DNA of 52,253 nucleotides, taken from Acinetobacter bereziniae (GTDB taxonomy: Bacteria; Pseudomonadota; Gammaproteobacteria; Pseudomonadales; Moraxellaceae). Made by a program: the position numbers and the translations under genes. Under the pieces are notes generated by a model. It made no database searches and was not told the origin of the DNA. It saw only the letters and a program-made list of their open reading frames with translations. Each line of letters starts with the position of its first letter. Position 1 is the stretch's first letter. The DNA lies in the NCBI GenBank assembly GCA_009912575.1, contig WNDP01000010.1:1-52253 (forward strand), written 5' to 3'. Below are positions 26,783 through 35,835 of the stretch, one piece after another.

Positions 26783-26812
26783 GAGGAGGGAAAAGTTTAC
26801 ATTGACCTCCTC
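26783..26812 (+). terminator. Hairpin after the STN receptor
   Basis: GAGGAGG (26783-26789) pairs with CCTCCTC (26806-26812) across a 16-base loop, 17 bases after the stop. There is no T-run, so the termination role is tentative. Confidence 0.45.
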
Positions 26813-27218
26813 TGTCTGGAATATTGGTATTTTTCTAAAGATGAGATAATGCCTAATCTGTTTGGGTTTAAAGAAATCTTTAATCTTCAGATGTAATCAA
26901 TAGAGCTCTTGTAAAAGTAAGCTTCGAGATAATTTTAAGTTTGTTAATCGGATTTCGATCTAGAATTTATTGATGACACATGATACTCGGAAACGTTGTC
27001 TGCAATTGTTTGAGGTAGGACTTTATTTATCATGTGTTGTTTCTACGAATCATTGAATACGTTGCTGATCATCGACCAGTTGTATGGTGGGTCGCAATTT
27101 AATTGAGCAAGGTTTGTGATTTCAGTACAGTTCCTGATCACAAAAGAAATATACAATAGGGTGAACCTTAGACTGACTCTTAGATCGAATCAAAACTCAG
27201 CAAGACTCATTTAGATCA

Positions 27219-27246
27219 TTTTTTCATTTGTTTAACACTAAAACCA
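27219..27246 (+). repeat. 28-bp direct repeat, right copy
   Basis: Identical to 21560-21587. It lies in the non-coding stretch 26813-27514, which otherwise holds an 8-bp inverted repeat (TTTGTGAT 27113-27120 / ATCACAAA 27137-27144) and a possible gene tail just after this repeat. Confidence 0.85.
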
Positions 27247-27357
27247 CTAGAATGACTCAAGACTCATCTAAATACAGATGGCTTAAAGAACACGAGTACA
27301 TCTATCACACAGCTAGGCTATAGCGACAAATCACCATATAATATTGAGCTGTTTTGA
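27247..27357 (+). pseudogene. Possible AraC-type regulator C-terminal remnant
   Basis: One frame gives STSITQLGYSDKSPYN, then IELF and a stop. This resembles the second helix-turn-helix of AraC regulators (LGYSDxSxFNRAF). No upstream domain survives. The resemblance is short, so confidence is low. Confidence 0.3.
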
Positions 27358-27514
27358 TTTAAATTGAGTTGGAAATTATATCAATCATGAATGAAATAGA
27401 AACTTAATAACGACGATCTTTAGAGAAGCATTGTTTAAATATTGTGTAGGAATGGAGATGACAGGTTGTTTCGCTAAAAATAAAATGTATAACATAGATC
27501 AAGTTGATTTTTAA

Positions 27515-28216
27515 ATGAAAGAAAATCTATGTCGTGGATGTGACCTTATGGCGAATAAAAATAATCAGCCTTTAACCTTGGGACAACATCTTAACCTGAG
27601 TGAACTGGTAGGTTGCGAAGAATGTGATGCGGTTTATCGCAAAATTGATCTATTAACTCACGAGCGAGCTTATTGCACTTGTTGTGGGGCTGAACTGTAT
27701 CGTCGAACTCGCTCTTTTACGTCATTGTTGGCCTTGGTACTCACAGCATTGATTGTGTTTGTGATCGCCAATAGCTTTCCGATCGTCATTGTGGAATTAC
27801 AAGGCAATACCTCTCAAACCACGCTGATAGGTGCTGCATGGACCATGTTTCATATTGATCGTCCCTTTGTCGGGGTGCTCATTTTGATGACCACATTTGT
27901 TGTCCCTCTGATTGAGTTGTTATTGCTGAGTTATATTTTAACGAGTATTGGCCTGTTTAAACACAGACCTAAATTTCTAAGGTTGTCACTAAGAACTTTA
28001 TTTTTATTTCGAACCTGGGGAATGGTTGAAGTTTTTTTAATTGGTGTATTGGTGACATTGGTCAAACTGGTCGGCATGGTCACTGTTATTCCTGGTGTTG
28101 CCCTTTGGGCGTTTACGATTTTAAGTATTCTTTTGGTTTATATCGCTTCAGTCAAGATCAAAGATCTTTGGGATGAAGTGGATCGGAGCTTAGGTGATGC
28201 AAAACAATCATCATGA
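27515..28216 (+). CDS. pqiA: PqiA-type membrane protein, first half (PqiA N-terminal domain)
   Basis: A 233-residue inner-membrane protein of the paraquat-inducible A family, part of a PqiABC intermembrane lipid-transport system. It starts with a rubredoxin-like zinc motif pair (CEECDAVYRK and CTCCGAELYRR). Four hydrophobic segments follow: LLALVLTALIVFVIANSFPI, the region after GVLILMTTFVVPLIELLL, the VEVFLIGVLVTLVKL segment, and the terminal one. E. coli PqiA carries two such domains in one ~417-residue chain; here they are separate genes overlapping by 23 bases. The start may be ATG 27515 or ATG 27548 (MANKNNQ). No stress-type promoter could be identified. Confidence 0.85.
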   Translation: MKENLCRGCDLMANKNNQPLTLGQHLNLSELVGCEECDAVYRKIDLLTHERAYCTCCGAELYRRTRSFTSLLALVLTALIVFVIANSFPIVIVELQGNTSQTTLIGAAWTMFHIDRPFVGVLILMTTFVVPLIELLLLSYILTSIGLFKHRPKFLRLSLRTLFLFRTWGMVEVFLIGVLVTLVKLVGMVTVIPGVALWAFTILSILLVYIASVKIKDLWDEVDRSLGDAKQSS

Positions 28217-28973
28217 TACTGAGATCAGTTCAATTGTAGAGCATCTTTCAGATGTTGATTTACAAGACAAAAACTATGTACGTGCAAAAGAAGTTGGATT
28301 AATACAATGTCACTGTTGTGGCTTACTCAATTCAGTTGGCTCAAATATTGATGAACATCATGCTGCAAAGTGTTCTAGATGCAACAGCGCATTACATTCT
28401 CGTAAACCACAAAGCTTAAATCGTACATTTGCTTTAGTCATTGCAGCGGCAATTTTATATATTCCAGCCAATGTATTGCCAATGACAGTAACGGATTCTT
28501 TATTGGGACGTCAGCAAGATACCATCATTAGTGGGGTGATCTACTTTTGGCAAAATGGAGATTATCTTGTGTCTGTGGTCATCTTCATGGCAAGTATTTT
28601 CATTCCAATTTTAAAATTGTTAATTTTGATTTTTTTATTGGTCGCCGTGTATATGCAATCATCTTCAAGATGGCATTTTTCACCTGAACATTGTGCACTG
28701 TTATATCGAATTGTTGAATTTATTGGGCGCTGGTCGATGATTGATGTTTTTGTCGTGGCCTTATTGACCGCACTGATTCAAATTCAATCTTTGGCGACGA
28801 TTTTGGCTGGACCTGGAGCTGTGGCTTTTGGAGCAGTCGTCGTTTTAACCATGTTTGCTTCGCTTAGCTTTGATCCAAGGCTAATTTGGGACAATTATTT
28901 CAAAGCACATCATCAGCATTCTCAGCAACCTGAACAGATGGATACAACAACTATTCATCAATTGAAAAGTTAA
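28194..28973 (+). CDS. PqiA-type membrane protein, second half
   Basis: A 259-residue inner-membrane protein homologous to the C-terminal PqiA domain. A variable N-terminus of about 35 residues is followed by paired cysteines (CHCCGLLNS and CSRCNSAL), and then SLNRTFALVIAAAILYIPANVLPM and further hydrophobic segments, including IDVFVVALLTALIQIQSLATI. It overlaps the preceding gene by 23 bases in another frame and lies 37 bases before pqiB. It probably forms a complex with the first half and the MCE protein. Confidence 0.85.
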   Translation: MMQNNHHDTEISSIVEHLSDVDLQDKNYVRAKEVGLIQCHCCGLLNSVGSNIDEHHAAKCSRCNSALHSRKPQSLNRTFALVIAAAILYIPANVLPMTVTDSLLGRQQDTIISGVIYFWQNGDYLVSVVIFMASIFIPILKLLILIFLLVAVYMQSSSRWHFSPEHCALLYRIVEFIGRWSMIDVFVVALLTALIQIQSLATILAGPGAVAFGAVVVLTMFASLSFDPRLIWDNYFKAHHQHSQQPEQMDTTTIHQLKS

Positions 28974-29010
28974 AAACTAAACCATATCCTCATGATTAAA
29001 TGAAAAAAGA

Positions 29011-30672
29011 ATGATCACTATGCCAGAAAATACTCCAAACGACCAAGATTCTGCACCAAGCACGAGTGAGGTACCTGAGAAAGGTGTAATTCTCGCCGAA
29101 CCTGAAAAGAAAAAGGGACGTTGGCGTCCTGCGTTGATTTGGCTAGTACCATTTGTGGCATTATTGATTGCACTTTCACTTGCCGCTAAAGCTGTACTGG
29201 ATACAGGTCCAAGTATCGAAGTGTCTTTTCGTACTGCTGAAGGACTTGTCGCTGGTAAAACAACGGTACGCTATAAACAGGTCGACATTGGTTTAGTTCG
29301 GCAAATTGATCTTTCAGAAGATCGTTCTCATATCATTGCCAAAATTGAATTACGTAAAGATGCGAGTAATTTTACAGCCAAAGATTCACGGTTTTGGGTG
29401 GTCAGACCACGTGTTGGTACAGGAGGCATTTCGGGGATTGATACATTATTGTCTGGTGCCTACATCGAAGTGGATGGCGGCAAGGCAGAAGAAAAGCAGG
29501 AGACTTTTACTGGACTTGAAGTTCCACCAGTGGTGGCTTCTGATATTCCCGGAAAAGTTTTTTTCTTAAAAGCACAAGATCTCGGCTCGCTTGATATTGG
29601 CGCACCAATTTATTATCGCAAAATTAATGTGGGGCAGATTACCGCTTATAAATTGGCAAATGATGGAAAAAGTGTTGAATTACAAACTTTTATCCAATCA
29701 CCTTATGATAAGTTCGTGACCACTGATGCACGCTTTTGGCAAGCGAGTGGCGTGGATGTTTCTTTAAATGCTTCAGGCTTTAATTTAGATACGCAATCCC
29801 TTGCCAGTATTGTTGCTGGCGGTATTGCATTTGGTTATCCAGAAAATTCTACCGGTAGTATTGCGCCAAACCACAGCTATTTTAGTTTGTCGGACTCTCG
29901 TAAAGAGGCACTGAAAGAGCCAGATGGTAAACCACGTCCGATCATTATGTATTTTGATCATTCATTACGTGGCTTAACAGCAGGGGCTCCAATTGATTTT
30001 ATGGGCATTGAAATCGGTAATGTAAAAGCGATTAATGTTGAATTTGATCCATCTTATACTCAGCTACGCATGCGTGTAGATGCGACCATTTATCCATCTC
30101 GTTTAGCACATGGCAAAGAGCTTGACCCGAATGGTGAAATTTTCAGAAACTTTATTGCAAATGGTTGGCGTGCGCAGATGCGTACAGGGAACTTACTAAC
30201 AGGACAAAATTACATTGCGTTTGACAAGTTTCCAAAAGCTAAAGCTGCGACTTTGAAAATGCGAGCAGATGGACGAGCTGAAGTTCCAACAACAGCGACT
30301 GAATTGAGTGGCTTACAGGCTCAAGTTTCACAAATCGCGGATAAGTTGAGTAAGTTCCCGCTAGATGAAATTGGGCAAGATGTGCGTAAAACATTCAGTA
30401 ATATGAACAAGACTATTGAATCAACAGATAAATTGGTTAAACAATTGGATGGTAAAGTTGCACCAAACTTACAAGCAACACTGAATGATGTGCGTAAAAC
30501 GATGCAATCGAGTGAGTCGATTTTATCCAGTGATGCACCGATGCAACAAGATGTGCGTAAAGCTTTACAGCAAATGACTCGTGCAGCCGCATCATTGCAA
30601 CTGATGGCTGATTATATTGAACAACATCCTGAATCATTGATTCGTGGTAAGACAGCAGAGACAAATAAATGA
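29011..30672 (+). CDS. pqiB: PqiB-type MCE domain protein
   Basis: A 553-residue membrane-anchored periplasmic protein that forms a stacked-ring MCE channel for phospholipid movement between membranes. One N-terminal membrane helix (WLVPFVALLIALSLAAKAVL, about 46-65) is followed by three MCE repeats: ISVSF-like RTAEGLVAGKTTVRYKQVDIG, the LKAQDLGSLDIGAPIYYRKI repeat, and DHSLRGLTAGAPIDFMGIEIG. The C-terminal part (LSGLQAQVSQIADKLSKFP, then helical heptads) should form the needle helix bundle. E. coli PqiB is about 546 residues. ATG 29011 or 29020 are both possible. It overlaps pqiC by 4 bases (ATGA). Confidence 0.93.
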   Translation: MITMPENTPNDQDSAPSTSEVPEKGVILAEPEKKKGRWRPALIWLVPFVALLIALSLAAKAVLDTGPSIEVSFRTAEGLVAGKTTVRYKQVDIGLVRQIDLSEDRSHIIAKIELRKDASNFTAKDSRFWVVRPRVGTGGISGIDTLLSGAYIEVDGGKAEEKQETFTGLEVPPVVASDIPGKVFFLKAQDLGSLDIGAPIYYRKINVGQITAYKLANDGKSVELQTFIQSPYDKFVTTDARFWQASGVDVSLNASGFNLDTQSLASIVAGGIAFGYPENSTGSIAPNHSYFSLSDSRKEALKEPDGKPRPIIMYFDHSLRGLTAGAPIDFMGIEIGNVKAINVEFDPSYTQLRMRVDATIYPSRLAHGKELDPNGEIFRNFIANGWRAQMRTGNLLTGQNYIAFDKFPKAKAATLKMRADGRAEVPTTATELSGLQAQVSQIADKLSKFPLDEIGQDVRKTFSNMNKTIESTDKLVKQLDGKVAPNLQATLNDVRKTMQSSESILSSDAPMQQDVRKALQQMTRAAASLQLMADYIEQHPESLIRGKTAETNK

Positions 30673-31361
30673 AAACAATAGCTCAAACATCACACACTGC
30701 TGCTTTAAAGTCGAGATTTATTGGCATTTTATCGGCAGTCGTATTTTTGTCAGCCTGTTCAAGTTCCCCTGTGCCGAACTACTATAGTTTAACGACTCAA
30801 GTATCTCCCTTAGCAAACTCGAAGGTTACCGTCATTGAGGTATTGCCTGTGGGATTGCCTGATCGAATTAATCGAGCACCCATCGTAATTCAGGATGCTT
30901 CAGGAAAATCTCAAATTTTAGATAATGAGCGATGGACTTCTACTTTAGCTGCGGAACTGCGAGATAATTTATCTGCGGGATTGCAACAAAAGCTGGGTGC
31001 AGTTGATCGATACAATAGTGGTATGGTCGGTGGAAAAATCTCTTATCGCGTTGCTACAGATTTTTCTCATTTCGATATTGTGAGTACAACAAAGACCAAC
31101 AGAAAAGTTGATGTTTCTGTAGCTTGGATTGTAAAACGTAATGATCCTACGATTACTTTAGATCAAAACTCAACTCAAAATCAGCAATTGGCATGTCGTA
31201 TGAGTTTTGCTCAAACAATACCCAGCAACAATCAGCAGATGCAAGATGTTGTCAGTACAGCCAATAGTGCTTTAAATCGAGTTGTAGATGCAATTTCACT
31301 TTCTATTGTATCTTTAGATTCAAAAAAAATTGCCAATATTAATGGAGTAACTTGTTCCTAA
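30669..31361 (+). CDS. pqiC: PqiC-type outer-membrane lipoprotein
   Basis: A 230-residue lipoprotein of the ABC-transport auxiliary family. The signal peptide ends in the lipobox LSAC (Cys about 30). The mature start SSSPVPNYYSLT is the typical PNYYxL motif of PqiC/MlaD-partner lipoproteins, followed by VIEVLPVGLPDRINRAPIV. It anchors the PqiB tunnel at the outer membrane. ATG overlaps the pqiB stop. It is the last gene of the operon; a G-rich stretch followed by T7 at about 31384-31398 may aid termination but shows no clear stem. Confidence 0.88.
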   Translation: MKTIAQTSHTAALKSRFIGILSAVVFLSACSSSPVPNYYSLTTQVSPLANSKVTVIEVLPVGLPDRINRAPIVIQDASGKSQILDNERWTSTLAAELRDNLSAGLQQKLGAVDRYNSGMVGGKISYRVATDFSHFDIVSTTKTNRKVDVSVAWIVKRNDPTITLDQNSTQNQQLACRMSFAQTIPSNNQQMQDVVSTANSALNRVVDAISLSIVSLDSKKIANINGVTCS

Positions 31362-31594
31362 TCTTGCTAAAAGTTTAAGAGTAGGGGGCTTTTTTTGTAT
31401 GGTGCTTAATTTGTACTGCATATTGAATCGCACTTACAGGCTTTAGAATGGAGTTGTGAAGTTTAACCATGCGTGTTCGAATGAATCAGTTCACAGTGAT
31501 GGCTTAGAGGCAATTTTTTTAATGTTTTTACATTAAATTTCAGTTGAAAACTGATAAATTGGCTATTTCAAGTGAATTGATTGATAGGTGCTGT

Positions 31595-31987
31595 ATGGAA
31601 ATTTCACATTTAGATCACTTCGTTTTAACGGTTGAAAATATAGAGCAAACGTGTCATTTCTATCATCATGTTTTGAATTTTGAAATCATTACATTTGCAA
31701 ATAATAGAAAAGCATTAAAGTTTGGTCAGCAAAAAATAAACTTACATCAAGCAGGTTTGGAGTTTGAACCAAAAGCCAAACATCCAACACGAGGTTCTGC
31801 GGATTTATGCTTTATCACTTTGACACCGTTAGATGAAGTACTTAGGCATTTAAAACAGCATAATGTCAAAATTACAGAAGGACCAGTTCAACGCACAGGT
31901 GCGGTTGGTAATATTATGTCGGTTTATATTCGTGATCCTGATGAAAATTTAATTGAAATTTCGAATTATATAGAGCAATTAAAATAA
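31595..31987 (+). CDS. VOC (glyoxalase/bleomycin-resistance fold) family protein
   Basis: A 130-residue single-domain vicinal-oxygen-chelate protein of the STM3117-like group, often called 'virulence protein'. Visible elements: HLDHFVLTVENIEQTCHFYHHVLNFEI (first beta-alpha-beta module with metal-ligand His), INLHQAG, and VYIRDPDENLIEISNYIE (C-terminal module with the metal-ligand Glu). The substrate is unknown; proposed relatives act on small electrophiles. ATG 31595 is preceded by AGGTG. An in-frame TTG at 31544 is rejected. Transcribed alone. Confidence 0.82.
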   Translation: MEISHLDHFVLTVENIEQTCHFYHHVLNFEIITFANNRKALKFGQQKINLHQAGLEFEPKAKHPTRGSADLCFITLTPLDEVLRHLKQHNVKITEGPVQRTGAVGNIMSVYIRDPDENLIEISNYIEQLK

Positions 31988-32203
31988 CGACACGGCAAGC
32001 AAAAACAGCAAAGCTATGGTTGGTTTGTGGTTTGCTTTATCTTTATCAAAATCACTGGCTGAGCAAAATATTAGCGTATTATGTACGCTGATCGTCATCA
32101 CAAGCATGTGCCAAATGGGATTTACCTTTCTATAAAATACGCTACTGTCGATATCTTTAAATGTCTAAACACGATGAACACTTCGATATAGAGTTAATTG
32201 AAT
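31988..32203. other. Intergenic, no supported gene
   Basis: A short open stretch around 32080-32190 could encode about 36 residues (starting MYADRHHK) but has no ribosome-binding site or relatives that I recognise. It ends at the bidirectional terminator. Confidence 0.4.
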
Positions 32204-32232
32204 AAAAACCTTTTAGTCATCAAAAGGTTTTT
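32204..32232. terminator. Bidirectional Rho-independent terminator
   Basis: AAAAACCTTTT and AAAAGGTTTTT form an 11-bp stem around AGTCATC, with T- or A-runs on both sides. It can end both the VOC gene transcript and the converging LprI-like genes. Confidence 0.9.
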
Positions 32233-32269
32233 ATTTATGCTTTTAAAATTTTATAAGAATACTTTTAAA

Positions 32270-32689
32270 CTAGTCATTGCTGAGCTTTTTGGCAAGATTG
32301 GCAACACGATTCAATCGACAAGACTGTGCATCTAGCATTTGTCCCTGTCCTTCTGTTTTAGGATCCCAATGGCAATAACGCTCTGTGTTATCCCACCATG
32401 CCGCAATTTCATCCATGTGTTTGTCTTTTTGTACACTATCTGGACGACTGGTAATCCGAGCAACAGCCTGTTGGACTCGCTTCTCCTGTTGCTCATATTC
32501 TTGGTTCATACACTTTTGCATTTCAAAAGTTACTGCGTCACTTTGATTGATACATTGAGTATAACTGCGGCTAAATTTTGCATGAATATATGAATCATCG
32601 GGAAGAGGATGTTGTGATTCATCATCAGCAAAAGTGCTCAGTGGAAAAAGGCATAGCAATAATAATCCAGTGGTTTTAAATTTTTTCAT
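32270..32689 (-). CDS. LprI-like (DUF1311) periplasmic protein
   Basis: A 139-residue secreted protein. The signal peptide is residues 1-21 (cleavage after STFA). The mature part has the DUF1311 pattern of paired cysteines: YTQCINQSDAVTFEMQKCMNQEYEQQEKRVQQA, and later WWDNTERYCHWD and QSCRLNR. Family members include the lysozyme inhibitor LprI, but most are of unknown role. It is 38 bases downstream of a second DUF1311 gene in the same orientation, suggesting a two-gene transcript ended at 32204. Confidence 0.78.
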   Translation of the reverse strand: MKKFKTTGLLLLCLFPLSTFADDESQHPLPDDSYIHAKFSRSYTQCINQSDAVTFEMQKCMNQEYEQQEKRVQQAVARITSRPDSVQKDKHMDEIAAWWDNTERYCHWDPKTEGQGQMLDAQSCRLNRVANLAKKLSND

Positions 32690-32727
32690 ATATGAATTCC
32701 ATTTAGCTTATAAAAAATTGATGAATA

Positions 32728-33144
32728 TCATTGAACTAAATCTAAATATCGTTGTAGTTGTGTGGTGCGTATTGCTATACGTTGTATGCTATTCCACTCA
32801 AGTTGCAAGTTATCTGGTTGTGAATTGCCATATAAAATCGTTTCTAGTTCACTGTCACTTTGGTGAGACTGTAACCATAAACGCTGAGATGTGAGGAGTT
32901 TGGCTTTCTGTTGGGTATTCAGATGTGATTGTAATTTTTTATAAGTATTATTCAATTGAGTGTCCTGTCGTTCAGCCTCATCTTTAAGGCAACTTGCTTG
33001 CTCAATAATACCTCGGGCATTGTTATCGCAAGTCTTATACGATTGACTTAATAATTTTTGACTTTCTATGGGTGCGGCTGAGACAAAAGTGCAAAAGGAA
33101 TATAATAAACTGCTATATAAACAAGGGAGTAAGATTTTTTTCAT
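32728..33144 (-). CDS. LprI-like (DUF1311) periplasmic protein, second copy
   Basis: A 138-residue secreted protein starting MKKILLPCLYS, with a signal peptide (cleavage after VSAA). The mature part contains SYKTCDNNARGIIEQASCLKDE, then the RQDTQLNNTYKKLQSHL helix and QRLWLQSHQ, the DUF1311 signature. A longer in-frame start at 33321 would put 59 hydrophilic and hydrophobic residues before the signal peptide and is rejected. It is paralogous to the next gene leftward, with low identity. Confidence 0.78.
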   Translation of the reverse strand: MKKILLPCLYSSLLYSFCTFVSAAPIESQKLLSQSYKTCDNNARGIIEQASCLKDEAERQDTQLNNTYKKLQSHLNTQQKAKLLTSQRLWLQSHQSDSELETILYGNSQPDNLQLEWNSIQRIAIRTTQLQRYLDLVQ

Positions 33145-33555
33145 GATAAGGAACTCTAGCTTATGGTCTATATCATTATTTGCTTTTGATAAAAGACAGA
33201 TCAGTAAACTGCTTAATGCTTTATATTGGGTCTCGTCGAAATTATCAAAGAAGGTATAAGTTGGCAGTGTTAAAAGCACATACTCAACAAGATAATTCAC
33301 CGTTGTATTTTTTACCAGCATTTATACGTTTAGTTTAAGAATTTATCCATGATATATACATGTATTTTCACTCAATGATTTTTTGTATTTTCTTCAATTC
33401 TTATGATTTTTTTACTTTGATCTGTTGTTATGCATGAGTTAAATCAGTAGCTTAATCAAGCATTGTCTAATCAGTAAGTATATAAAAGTAAAATTTTGGC
33501 GACGCTTGATTTACATGCTACTATCCGTCTATTCGCAATAAAGGTTTTTGTTTTC

Positions 33556-34119
33556 GTGACTGCTATAAAAATTCAAAAAGCTGCGTTAGAACGTTTTGCA
33601 AAGCAAGGTTTTAGTGCAACTTCAATGAACGAAATTGCAACTGATGTCGGTATAAAAAAGCCATCAATTTATGCACATTTTAAAAATAAAGATGATTTGT
33701 ATCTAAGCCTCATTCCCATCATGATTGAGCATGAATTGAATTATGCAAAACAAATATTGACTGGTGGTGAGGGTGTATTTCAACAATTTAATCTTTATTT
33801 GACCAGTATTGATCAACGATTTGACCAATCATTTGATGTGCAATTTTGGATGAATGCTTTACTGAATCCACCAAAACATATTTATGATGAGGTGATTGAG
33901 CCAATGCACTTGTTTATGGAGCATTTAGAGCAAATTTTTATAGCGGCATTGAAAGACCTCTCTGAAAATCAGTTAGACCATGTAACTTTGGCCCGAATGT
34001 ATATGAGCTTCGTGGATGCTTTGCAGAGTGAATTAATTTTCGGGGGGAAGCAAAAGTACCAACTTCGATTAACTGCAATACTCAGAGTATTAGATGTATT
34101 GAAAAGCACCTGTAAATGA
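33556..34119 (+). CDS. TetR-family regulator
   Basis: A 187-residue repressor. The helix-turn-helix is AALERFAKQGFSATSMNEIA, then TDVGIKKPSIYAHFKNKDDLY (residues about 9-50), close to textbook TetR/AcrR. The C-terminal ligand domain is unassigned. The start is most likely GTG 33556 (VTAIKIQKAA); upstream TTG 33496 would add 20 residues with no family match. It converges on the disrupted Bcr/CflA transporter, whose promoter carries a perfect TetR-type palindrome at 35246. Regulation of that gene is a reasonable inference, although the two are not divergent. Confidence 0.85.
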   Translation: MTAIKIQKAALERFAKQGFSATSMNEIATDVGIKKPSIYAHFKNKDDLYLSLIPIMIEHELNYAKQILTGGEGVFQQFNLYLTSIDQRFDQSFDVQFWMNALLNPPKHIYDEVIEPMHLFMEHLEQIFIAALKDLSENQLDHVTLARMYMSFVDALQSELIFGGKQKYQLRLTAILRVLDVLKSTCK

Positions 34120-34142
34120 AGAGATGCTTTTCAATAGTTTAA

Positions 34143-35227
34143 TCAGCTTATTTGATTATTTTTGCTCATTTTGTTTGCATAGAGGCACAGAGCGAACATT
34201 AATAAACCACAGAGTAGCAGTGTAAGTGGTAAAACTGAAATATGTTCAGGCATTAGACTGGCAATGAATCCAATCATTGCACCTAAAGCATATTGAATTA
34301 AACCCATAAATGACGAGGCTACGCCTGTTAAATGGCTTTCGGCTTGTTGCATGGCCAAAGCGGTCAAATTTCCAAATAAAAATCCGGTCGACCAAATCGC
34401 CAAGCCTAAACTCAAAATATATTCTACTAGCGTGGGCTGTCCAAACAAGGTACTGAAGCATAACCATAGATTGGCGATTAAAAAAATACTCAGACCTAAT
34501 TTTAATATTTTATAAGGAGACCAAAACTGATTGAGCAGCCAAATAAAAAGCCACTTGCAAGGGTGAAGTATAGATATACTTGGTTGCTACAGATATAGCG
34601 GTAACTGTTGAATATATTTTTAAAATCGAGTGCTTGTCTTTTTTCAGGAGCACAAGTTTCTGGCAAAGATCGAATACTCCAAAGCAGTAAAATCGTGCCT
34701 AAGCCTGCTAAAGTATAAAATATGATATGCCATGAACTATGTTGAATTAAGTAGCTGCCAACAAGGGGAGCGACTATAGGTGCAACCATCATGACTTGCA
34801 TTAAAATTGAAAAATTCTTTGCGGCATCCTGTTCATTACAAAGATCACTAATAATTGCACGTGGGGTCACCAAACCTGCCGCAGCACCGAGTGCTTGTAA
34901 AAAACGTGCACTTAACAAAAGTTCTAATGAAGTGGCAAAACTTGCAATCAATGAGCCGATGATAAAAATCAAAACGCCAATTAATAACGGTAATTTACGA
35001 CCAAAACGCTCTAATAACGGGCCATAAATACCTTGACCGATGGCTAAGCCAATTAAAAATATTGAGAGTGTTTGCTGCATTTCGCCAAGATTTACACTGA
35101 GACTTTTGGCAATTTCAGGAAATGCAGGCAAATAAATATCGATGGCCAACGCATCAAGCGCAGTCAACATCGCGAGGAGCATAATCAGGGAGAAACCAAG
35201 TTTTTGGTTTTGTGTACTGAGATTCAT
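34143..35227 (-). pseudogene. Bcr/CflA-family MFS drug efflux transporter with internal deletion and frameshift
   Basis: The N-terminal 230 residues are good Bcr/CflA: ALAIDIYLPAFPEIAKSL, the GQGIYGPLLERFGRKLPLLIG motif A, FLQALGAAAGLVTPRAI, and MMVAPIVAPLVGSYL (motif C). The frame then breaks near 34510, at about TM7, inside LFGCSISF. In a second frame the protein resumes as WSPYKILKLGLSIFL and runs to 34143 with the last TM helices (TGVASSFMGLIQYALGAMIG). The joined length is about 360 residues against about 400 for the family. The sequence usually between TM7 and TM9 is absent, so about 40 residues were deleted together with the frame change. Unlike the other frameshifts in the window, this is not a one-base homopolymer error. 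The transporter is probably non-functional. Confidence 0.8.
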
Positions 35228-35245
35228 GATGATTGATCTATGTTT

Positions 35246-35261
35246 TACCTAACGTTAGGTA
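35246..35261. promoter_or_regulatory. Perfect 16-bp palindrome, likely TetR-family operator
   Basis: TACCTAACGTTAGGTA is exactly self-complementary and lies 18 bases upstream of the transporter ATG. It is typical of TetR/AcrR operators. It is intact although the transporter is broken. Confidence 0.8.
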
Positions 35262-35587
35262 GGTTAATTAATTTATTTCAAATTTACAAGCCTAAGTTTG
35301 TCATTGAGTGATGAGGTTATTTCAAAAGATGAGATTCTTCAATCAAAGTTATGCTAAAAAAAGCAAGATTGTAAATTTTTAAATCTTGATATTGCTTAAT
35401 TTTTTAATGGTTGAATGCTTATGAGCTTTTCAATAGTTTGGCATATTCTGCCGAGTGCGATGCACTTGATTTTGTTTTGGATAAGGAGATCGTAGGCTAG
35501 TATTGAGCAATGTCATATTCATCACGTTTTATATCTCATAAATAAATTACTGATAGTGCGAATTTACTCAATATGGAGGTTGGGAGC

Positions 35588-35695
35588 ATGACCTTGAAAC
35601 TTTTAGCTCAAGTAAATTCAATCCTGTATAAACTTATGGGGTCTCTTTTCTTAGATTACACACCAATCAAAACTCTTTGGGAAATATATTTTTAA
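35588..35695 (+). CDS. 35-residue small ORF with good ribosome-binding site
   Basis: ATG 35588 is preceded by GGAGG at an 8-base distance. The peptide begins MTLKLLAQVNS and ends KTLWEIYF, with moderate hydrophobic content. It sits alone in the 35262-35835 gap, which has no other feature. Expression is unproven. Confidence 0.35.
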   Translation: MTLKLLAQVNSILYKLMGSLFLDYTPIKTLWEIYF

Positions 35696-35835
35696 ACACT
35701 TTCACAGATGAAAATAATCTTTAACAAGCATCATTACAAAGTACTTAGACTATTAACAATATCGGCTTAAAACTCGTACACCGATGAAGATTTATTTTGA
35801 TAGTTTAAAAACTTATATGATTGCTGGAGTAAGAA

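Noticed and set aside
32080-32190. 36-codon frame starting MYADRHHK
   Set aside because: No ribosome-binding site and no recognisable feature; kept only as a note under the intergenic entry.
32634-32894. Plus-strand 86-residue frame across the LprI-like genes
   Set aside because: It lies antisense to the end of one and start of another well-supported secreted protein gene.
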